NCBI GenBank assembly: GCA_900769345.1
Contig: CAAGGJ010000032.1
Span: 1 to 38,846 of the forward strand
Length of the DNA stretch: 38,846 nt
Origin: Bacteroidales bacterium
GTDB lineage: Bacteria > Bacteroidota > Bacteroidia > Bacteroidales > Muribaculaceae
Direction of reading: 5' to 3'
Position numbers and translations under genes: made by a program. The notes under the pieces were generated by a model. That model saw only the letters and a list, made by a program, of their open reading frames with translations, did no database searches and was not told where the DNA came from. This document shows, in pieces, positions 33,262 through 38,846 of this stretch (the first letter of the stretch is position 1; every line of letters begins with the position of its first letter).

Positions 33262-35223
33262 TTATTCTATTACTGCAGCAAAGCCGCCGTTGCGCACCAT
33301 GCGTATGTTGAGCTTGGTGGCTGAGCTTACTTCGCTCACTTTCTTGCGGTAGTCGAGCGCCACGGTGTGGGCATTATAGCCGTCTTCGTAGCTTGTCATC
33401 TTATATGTTTTGCCGGCGGGCAAGAAGTCGAGTGAGATGCTGAAATTGCGCTCACGCTCCTTGCTGTTGGTGATGCCGGCCACATACCATTTATTGCCTT
33501 TGCGCTTAGCCACGATGAGATATTCGCCCACCTTGGCATCGATAGCGTGGGTCTCATCCCAAGTTACTGGCACCGAGGTAATAAACTTGGTGAAATCGTC
33601 GGCTTGCAGATAGCGCGAAGGCGAGTCGGAGAGCATCTGTATGCCGCTCTCAAACACGGTGTAGAGTGCCATATGATAGGCTCTGGTGCCGAATGCCACC
33701 GGTTCAGCCCATGTGGAATGTACGCCGCCATCGGTCTGCTTCGAAACCACTGCACCGGGAGTGAAGTCCATTGCACCCGCCACATTGCGAATAAATGGCA
33801 GATATATGGAGTTGTCGGGGTGACAACCTTCGTTGTTCTCCAAGCCGCGAACGCCTTCATACGAGAGCAGATTGGGATATTTCATCTCTATACCCGAGGG
33901 CTTGTATGCTCCGTGGAAGTCGACGAGCTGATGATGCTTGGCTGCTTCGCGCACCACATCTTCGTAGTAATTCACGATATACTGATCGTGGCGGTCCATA
34001 AAGTCGATTTTGCATCCTGCCACACCCCACTTTTCGTAGGTAGCGAAGAGGTTCATATTATTTTTCACTGCAGTCCAAGGCAACCAGAGAATGAGTTTCA
34101 CATTTTTGCTCTTGCCATAGCGGATAAGTTCGGGAAGATCTATGGCATCGATGGTTTCGAACACATGCTTGGTGGTCTTGGCCCAACCTTCGTCGAGAAT
34201 GATGTAAGGCACGCCGTATTTCGAAGCAAAATCGATGAAATACTTGTAGGTGGCAGTGTTTACGCCACCCGAGAAGTCTACATCTTCGCCCCATATCACC
34301 TTATGGTTCCACCAGTCCCAAGCCACTTGACCCGGACGTATCCACGAGGTGTCGAAATCGGGTTGCTGTGCAAGCGCCACATTGAGGGTGCTCTCGAGCA
34401 GACCTTTGGAGTCGGTTATCACCATATATCGCCATGGGAATGAGCGAGTGCCCTTGGTGCGAGCTATATAGTTGGCATTCTTAAGTATGCTCATACTGCG
34501 GTCGCCCTCATCTACCTGCTCGAGCGGGCACTTTGGGAACACGCTCTGCACGCCTGTGGTGCCCTTGCCACGCAAGAACATACCGGGATAGTCCATCAAG
34601 TCGGTTTCGCACACAAATATCTGCAAATCGGTGGCTTCGTCGGAGAATAGTGCCGGCAGGCTGCACATTGCCTCGTTTTCATACCATGACGTAATGTTCT
34701 TGTGAGTATATGGCTCCTCGTTCGATGTTCTGAAGCCCCACGGCTGCTGCATATGCACGGTCATAGGCTTGGCAAGGTCTACGTCGAACGATTCGTGCAT
34801 CACTTCTATCTCGCCTTTCATCTTGGTGGCAAAGCGATAAGCCACGCCATTGTCGAAAACACGAAATTCCAAGCTATAAGTGCCGTAATCTATCACCACG
34901 CCATTGTAGTGGTTCTTCACCTCGGAGCAGCGCAGAGGCACTGTGGGCTTTATCACATCGCGCACACTGCTGTGCTTCACACTTTTCGACTTGGCGCCGT
35001 AGCCAAGTACACGGTCGCTTAGCGTCATAGTCAGCGCATCTTGGCTCAGCACTTTCTCGCCGTTACGCATAACCACATAACCGATTTTTCCATCGGGGTT
35101 GATAGTCATTTCCATTTTTCGGTCGGGCGATGTTACTTTCACAGCCCCGCGAGCATCACATTTAGGCGACACCCACACCATAGCTACTACAGCTAATAAA
35201 ACGCTTGTAATTAATCTCTTCAT
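33262..35223 (-). CDS. glycoside hydrolase family 97
   Basis: A 653-residue secreted enzyme with a signal peptide (about 1-24). The N-terminal beta-sandwich (about 28-285) starts KVTSPDRKMEMTINPDGKI. The catalytic barrel (about 290-560) contains WDWWNHKVIWGEDVDF, YIILDEGWA, GVAGCKIDFMDRHDQY and LLSYEGVRGLENNEG; a small beta domain closes the protein. GH97 has inverting alpha-glucosidases (SusB-like) and retaining alpha-galactosidases. Asp in KIDFMDR and Glu in YEGVRG are where I would expect the nucleophile and acid/base of the retaining type, so an alpha-galactosidase is my tentative choice. Probably periplasmic. It stands alone, not in a sus-type locus. Confidence 0.93.
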   Translation of the reverse strand: MKRLITSVLLAVVAMVWVSPKCDARGAVKVTSPDRKMEMTINPDGKIGYVVMRNGEKVLSQDALTMTLSDRVLGYGAKSKSVKHSSVRDVIKPTVPLRCSEVKNHYNGVVIDYGTYSLEFRVFDNGVAYRFATKMKGEIEVMHESFDVDLAKPMTVHMQQPWGFRTSNEEPYTHKNITSWYENEAMCSLPALFSDEATDLQIFVCETDLMDYPGMFLRGKGTTGVQSVFPKCPLEQVDEGDRSMSILKNANYIARTKGTRSFPWRYMVITDSKGLLESTLNVALAQQPDFDTSWIRPGQVAWDWWNHKVIWGEDVDFSGGVNTATYKYFIDFASKYGVPYIILDEGWAKTTKHVFETIDAIDLPELIRYGKSKNVKLILWLPWTAVKNNMNLFATYEKWGVAGCKIDFMDRHDQYIVNYYEDVVREAAKHHQLVDFHGAYKPSGIEMKYPNLLSYEGVRGLENNEGCHPDNSIYLPFIRNVAGAMDFTPGAVVSKQTDGGVHSTWAEPVAFGTRAYHMALYTVFESGIQMLSDSPSRYLQADDFTKFITSVPVTWDETHAIDAKVGEYLIVAKRKGNKWYVAGITNSKERERNFSISLDFLPAGKTYKMTSYEDGYNAHTVALDYRKKVSEVSSATKLNIRMVRNGGFAAVIE

Positions 35224-35271
35224 AATCTATTATTGGTATTTTAAAAAAACAGTCTTAAGGTAATAGATTTA

Positions 35272-35279
35272 CAAATATA
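35272..35279 (-). promoter_or_regulatory. probable -7 promoter box for the GH97 gene
   Basis: Read on the minus strand this is TATATTTG, matching TAnnTTTG, 49 bp before the ATG at 35223. No TTTG at the usual distance further upstream. Confidence 0.45.
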
Positions 35280-35365
35280 ACCATTTGTTGCCGTTTATTA
35301 TCTCTACGCGATGTGTTTTAACAAAAATAAGTATCCTTTTCTTCTCATTCTTGATTACTTTGTTG

Positions 35366-35373
35366 TAATTTTG
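35366..35373 (+). promoter_or_regulatory. probable -7 promoter box for the small lipoprotein
   Basis: TAATTTTG fits TAnnTTTG, 28 bp before the ATG at 35402. The -33 region is not clear. Confidence 0.4.
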
Positions 35374-35401
35374 ATAGTGAAAAAAATAAATGTCAATTAT
35401 T

Positions 35402-35770
35402 ATGAAGAAGATTTTCACACTCATAGCCTTAGTGGCTTGCATGGCTCTTTCGAGCTGCAATAGCAAGCAGGCCGCCATCAACGACTTGCGCCACTTGCGC
35501 GACGATATAGCCATCAACGGCAGCAACTACGACGTAAATGATTGGCTCAAAGCCAAGGACCGCTTCGAGAAAGTGAACGAAAAACTCAATAAGCATCGCA
35601 ACGACTTCTCTTACGAGGAAAGCAAGCGGATAGGTCAACTCAAAGGCGAGTGCATAGCCGAATTTGGCAAAAATGTGCTGCTCAACATCGGCAACAAGGC
35701 TCTCAATGCCAAAGGCGAGATTGAGGGCATAGTGGAAGGTGTAAAAAATGCCATCGGCAATCAGGAATAA
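35402..35770 (+). CDS. small lipoprotein, unknown function
   Basis: A 122-residue lipoprotein. The signal peptide MKKIFTLIALVACMALSSC has a good lipobox with Cys19. The mature part is charged and helical (AINDLRHLRDDIAINGSNYDVNDWLKAKDRFEKVNEKLNKH), followed by a small segment rich in Gly, Asn and Ala. No enzymatic motif is visible. It was preferred over an in-frame ATG at 35390 because the signal peptide starts cleanly here. It converges on the TonB-dependent receptor gene, 54 bp away. Confidence 0.82.
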   Translation: MKKIFTLIALVACMALSSCNSKQAAINDLRHLRDDIAINGSNYDVNDWLKAKDRFEKVNEKLNKHRNDFSYEESKRIGQLKGECIAEFGKNVLLNIGNKALNAKGEIEGIVEGVKNAIGNQE

Positions 35771-35824
35771 CCACCCTGCACCTCTTGTCTGACTTGCTCA
35801 CCGATGCTGAGCAATACTATAATT

Positions 35825-38155
35825 CTACAATGTCAATAGCACCCCTATACACACGGTGCGCGATGCTCCGCGATAGCCTCGAAATGTGGCTGCGTCGTGG
35901 TTTGCGCCATCTATGCCGCGCTCTAAGTATTGTGTATCAAGAACATTTTGCCCCGAAGCGAACACATTGATTCTTACATCACCGCCTATCATTCCACGCC
36001 ACCCTAAAGTGGCGTCGACAAGATGATAGGCCGGAAGGCGATAGGCATCTGCCGCCGGTGCATTGCTTTGGTCGCCACTCACGATGCGCGACGATGGCTC
36101 GAAATCGGCATACATACGAGCATTATACTGCCAGCGAATATTGGCATAGATGCCGCCGTAGAGCGTGGCATCGAGCATTGCACCAAGTTGTGTTTGCGGA
36201 GCATCGCCCACATGAAGTCCGTCGCAATTGATGCTATAGGTATTGAGCGTGGCTCCGGAATAATTGTCGTAGATGAGTGCATTGCCGCTGCTTGCCCATT
36301 TCCATGATGCCATCATAGCATAAGCCTTGGCTCGCAGCCACGAGGTGACGCTGTGATGCGCAGTAAGTTCCACTCCCATATGCAGCGCATCGAGTCCCGA
36401 AATCTGATACTTCTCGGCAGCCTCATTGGCTCGTTTGGCGAGGCTCAGCGTGATGATTTTGTTGCGCCACGATGCCACATACGCAGCCATTTCGAGTCCG
36501 CCGCCTTGCCACGATGTGCGATAGCCCACTTCGCCGAGCACATTTATTTCGTTGGTCACATCGTTGGTTATCGAGAGGTCCGACGATGCAAGGAATGTGC
36601 CTGCATAGGGCAATCGGCTGTTATATGCTCCGTTAACATACACCGTATGTGCCGGCGTGATATGATAGAGCAATCCTGCCTTTACGCTTGCTCCGGTGCC
36701 GCGTGCCCAATCGCTGTGCTCGCCGGTGATGAAGTTGCTGCGACGATAAGCGCCGTTGAACATCGACACGCCCAGTGAGGCTGTCATGCGCTCCGTAGCG
36801 GCCTCTACCTGAGCAAATGCCGAGAAGTGATGTGTGGTGCGGCCGTAACGGGCGCCGGTATAGTCGCCAAGCCCAACATAGGTCTTTGATGTGGTGTCGT
36901 ACCACTTATCGCCTCCCAGCAAGTCGAGCACTCGCATTTTCGACCATGTGTCGTAATACTGATAATGCACACCGCCATTGAGTTTCCACACTGGAGTCAA
37001 CTTATACGATGCCGTGGCAAGTGCGCCGCTTTGGGTATGTCCCGAGAGATAATCGATCATAATATTTTGAGAGGCGCCCGCCGCCTCGTTTTCTCTGATT
37101 ACGGCATCGAAATCGATGTGCCCGTCGGAGGTCTGATGCGAGATTATGCTCTGAGCGCCGCGCTGACCGTAGGTAGATCGGCCGCCGCCATCGGCTATGG
37201 CGAGGTATAGCGAGTTTTTCATCTCAAATCGCTCGCCGTCGAGTATGTGCTGAAGCGTGAAATAGGGCTTGAAATAGTGATTGCGACCTATCGAATAGGG
37301 TTTACCGCGCAGCATGCCCCAATTTTTGGAGTAATTGCCGCCATAGGTTTCCATTTCGGCTATGGAGAGTTCGGTGTTGCGCTGGTCGTGAGTCTCGGGC
37401 GAGCCGAGTGATGTAAAAATGAGCGTGTTATGCGCTCCGAGGAGTTTGCTCACGGTGAGCATATACGACATAGTTTCCACATCCGAACATTCCACCTTGC
37501 CGTGCCCCTTAGTGTAGGCTATCATGGCATCTACGCTCCATCCCCCTTTCATTCGCCCCGTGGAATAGTTGAGCGTGCCCTTGGTGAGACCGGTGTCGGT
37601 GGTATTGATGCCGAACGAGGCGCTTGGGGCAAACTGTGAGGTGCGGGTGATGATGTTCACCATGCCACCCATAGCGCAGTCGGCAAGCATAGAGTGGCCC
37701 ATACCTTTCTGCAACTGCACGGCATAGGTGGCATCGGCAAGCCCCATCCAGTTGCTCCAATACATCGAACCCGATGTCAATCCCTGTATGGGTATGCCGT
37801 TGAGCAGAATGGCTATGTTGTCCTGCTTGAATCCGCGCATATTGAGCGAAGCATCGCCATAGGAACCCGTCGACGATGTGGCATACACTCCCGGCACGCC
37901 TTGCATCATCTCCACATAGTTGGGTCGCGAGGCGTAAAGGCGTATGTGCTGCGGTGATAGTGTGGTTAATGACAAGGCAGTATTATGCTCATTGGCAAAA
38001 TTTGAGCGTACTGCCACTTCCTGTAAGGTGATGGTCGTATCGGCAACGACCGCGTCGACGCTTACGCCGACCTTCTCTACAGTGCCACCGGCACTTAGAG
38101 GCTGTGCCAGCATCGCCATGATGCCGGTCACTGTGCTTAATAATGTCTTTTTCAT
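35825..38155 (-). CDS. TonB-dependent outer-membrane receptor, probable flavin transporter
   Basis: A 776-residue receptor with signal peptide (about 1-22). A TonB-box-like TTITLQEVAV is at about 40-49; the plug domain spans about 50-170 (YVEMMQGVPGVYATSSTGSY, LNMRGFKQDNIAILLNGIPI, CAMGGMVNIITR), followed by a 22-strand-type barrel to the C-terminus. There is no N-terminal carboxypeptidase-D-like domain and no SusD partner, which argues against glycan uptake. Directly upstream is an FMN riboswitch whose end lies 7 bp from the ATG. FMN riboswitches control riboflavin synthesis and uptake genes, so riboflavin or a related flavin is the predicted substrate; this is inference from regulation, as no rib gene is in the window. 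Confidence 0.92.
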   Translation of the reverse strand: MKKTLLSTVTGIMAMLAQPLSAGGTVEKVGVSVDAVVADTTITLQEVAVRSNFANEHNTALSLTTLSPQHIRLYASRPNYVEMMQGVPGVYATSSTGSYGDASLNMRGFKQDNIAILLNGIPIQGLTSGSMYWSNWMGLADATYAVQLQKGMGHSMLADCAMGGMVNIITRTSQFAPSASFGINTTDTGLTKGTLNYSTGRMKGGWSVDAMIAYTKGHGKVECSDVETMSYMLTVSKLLGAHNTLIFTSLGSPETHDQRNTELSIAEMETYGGNYSKNWGMLRGKPYSIGRNHYFKPYFTLQHILDGERFEMKNSLYLAIADGGGRSTYGQRGAQSIISHQTSDGHIDFDAVIRENEAAGASQNIMIDYLSGHTQSGALATASYKLTPVWKLNGGVHYQYYDTWSKMRVLDLLGGDKWYDTTSKTYVGLGDYTGARYGRTTHHFSAFAQVEAATERMTASLGVSMFNGAYRRSNFITGEHSDWARGTGASVKAGLLYHITPAHTVYVNGAYNSRLPYAGTFLASSDLSITNDVTNEINVLGEVGYRTSWQGGGLEMAAYVASWRNKIITLSLAKRANEAAEKYQISGLDALHMGVELTAHHSVTSWLRAKAYAMMASWKWASSGNALIYDNYSGATLNTYSINCDGLHVGDAPQTQLGAMLDATLYGGIYANIRWQYNARMYADFEPSSRIVSGDQSNAPAADAYRLPAYHLVDATLGWRGMIGGDVRINVFASGQNVLDTQYLERGIDGANHDAATFRGYRGASRTVCIGVLLTL

Positions 38156-38161
38156 AAAATC

Positions 38162-38284
38162 ACTTCTTCCATCCAGACTGTAACTGTCGGTACCGTAGTC
38201 TCAACGGTTCTGCCTGCTTTAAGGAATATCAAAGCCGGCTTGAGGACTTTTACCTCCGATCGGGAATTTCACCCTGCCCTGAAA
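38162..38284 (-). ncRNA. FMN riboswitch (RFN element)
   Basis: On the minus strand the conserved RFN blocks appear in order: AGGGCAGGGTGAAATTCCC, GATCGGAGGTAAAAGTCCTC, AAGCC, GCAGAACCG, GGTACCGACAGTTACAGTC and TGGATGGAAGAAG. These match the universally conserved junction residues of the six-helix FMN aptamer. The aptamer ends 7 bp before the receptor's ATG, and its last bases (GGAAGAAG) could double as a ribosome-binding site. This suggests that FMN binding blocks translation initiation rather than using a separate terminator. Confidence 0.95.
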
Positions 38285-38377
38285 TGTTTTATTTATGTAT
38301 TTATATGGCGGTGGCGTTATGGCGTTATCTCCGAAAAAAAATTCGTCTTTGGCGTCACTCTGCCACCCTCACCGCTG

Positions 38378-38410
38378 CAAAGTTAATAAATTTTCAGCCA
38401 TTCTTGCAAA
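38378..38410 (-). promoter_or_regulatory. promoter of the riboswitch-receptor transcript
   Basis: On the minus strand a -33 TTTG (38407-38410) and a -7 box TAACTTTG (38378-38385) are 21 bp apart. The predicted start near 38371 gives a leader of about 215 nt containing the whole aptamer. Confidence 0.65.
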
Positions 38411-38548
38411 TCCTTGCGAAAGGAAGTAACTAACAAAAACTCCAAACAAGTGTTTTTAACTACCCTGGCTGCATAGTGCAAATTTGTGAACAAAAATGTT
38501 GTGTAAATTTGTGGTAATAATCACGAGCAACCTCTCATCTTCGGCGCT

Positions 38549-38846
38549 TTAAAACCTAAAAATATATCCGGCGCTGAGAAATGCTGCCCTATTGGCTTTC
38601 TCTTGCAGTTTATAGCCTATTGTGAGGCGTAGATTGTTCACTATCAAGCCTATGCGAGGCACAAATGCAGCCGTGCCCGAGGTGCCGCTATCGCCCACCG
38701 TCACGCCGAATTCTATCGGCTCCACCTCCACTTCATTGGTAAATTTCACCTTGCACATGCCCACGGCTGCTCCGGCAAAAAACTGCACATTGCGCTTTAT
38801 ATCCACATAATAATCGGCTGTCACCATATAATTGGTCGACCAGAAA
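38549..38846 (-). CDS. outer-membrane beta-barrel protein, C-terminal part (runs off the window)
   Basis: The frame is open to the right edge of the window, so the start and N-terminus are missing; 98 codons are present. Alternating hydrophobic/polar strands are seen: YYVDIKRNVQFFAGAAVGMC, AAFVPRIGLIVNNLRLTIGY and AAFLSAGYIFRF. The C-terminal Phe is the usual recognition signal for the BAM complex. It is a small porin-like or OmpA/OmpX-like barrel of unknown role, upstream of the riboswitch-receptor unit on the same strand. Confidence 0.8.
   Translation of the reverse strand, partial: FWSTNYMVTADYYVDIKRNVQFFAGAAVGMCKVKFTNEVEVEPIEFGVTVGDSGTSGTAAFVPRIGLIVNNLRLTIGYKLQEKANRAAFLSAGYIFRF

Larger units (their letters stand above)
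38156..38548. other. leader and promoter region of the TonB receptor
   Basis: No gene in this stretch. It holds the FMN riboswitch (38162-38284), a leader of about 85 bp with a GGCGTTAT direct repeat, the promoter (38378-38410) and about 140 bp of AT-rich spacer before the next gene's stop codon. Confidence 0.7.

Overview
The window looks like chromosomal DNA from a Bacteroidales bacterium, plausibly Muribaculaceae-like. This rests on several TAnnTTTG-type promoter -7 boxes, Bacteroidetes lipoproteins, a TPR/membrane/HTH regulator, T9SS-like C-terminal tails, a GH97 glycosidase, a TonB-dependent receptor, TIGR02757 and DUF4919 proteins. Genus level is a guess. Most genes have a balanced to moderately GC-rich composition. 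Three parts are clearly AT-richer: 438-2661, the ATPase at 11256-12611 and the Fic gene at 28657-29961.

Layout. 1-2661: regulator and small membrane protein. 2662-4498: gene-free, with an orphan C-terminal tail and hairpin-rich interspersed repeats. 4499-7108 (minus): menA and an ABC-ATPase/TOPRIM (DUF4435) fusion resembling anti-phage PARIS/OLD proteins. 7422-11129: metallophosphoesterase, SPOR lipoprotein overlapping a GNAT, TIGR02757 protein and PatB-type aminotransferase. 11138-12611: AAA/DUF4143 ATPase preceded by four 16-bp repeats at an exact 33-bp period over a promoter. 12612-13492: an AraC remnant abutting a second hairpin-rich element. 13493-14722 (minus): Na+-dependent dicarboxylate/amino-acid symporter. 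14946-19431: Rel (ppGpp) followed by a PgpH-like HD hydrolase (c-di-AMP). 19668-22465: membrane protein, DUF4919 protein, queA and a truncated EEP-family lipoprotein.

22765-26152: AraC regulator (minus), then a small secreted protein translationally coupled to a beta-helix carbohydrate-binding protein. 26353-28167: three cytosolic genes ending in a DUF1963 protein. 28207-30446: a Fic AMPylase gene bracketed by 104-bp direct repeats that duplicate the 3' end and terminator of a DUF2795 gene. The Fic gene has an operator-like palindrome over its promoter, and the same 10-mer recurs in tandem just after its stop. 31116-35223: patatin-like hydrolase, methyltransferase, small HTH protein and GH97. 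35402-38284: small lipoprotein and a TonB-dependent receptor controlled by a clear FMN riboswitch, so probably a flavin transporter. 38549 to the end: 3' part of an outer-membrane beta-barrel gene.

Best leads: the FMN-riboswitch receptor, the Fic module with its operators and flanking repeats, the 33-bp array before the DUF4143 ATPase, the DUF4435 ATPase, and the covarying hairpin repeats.
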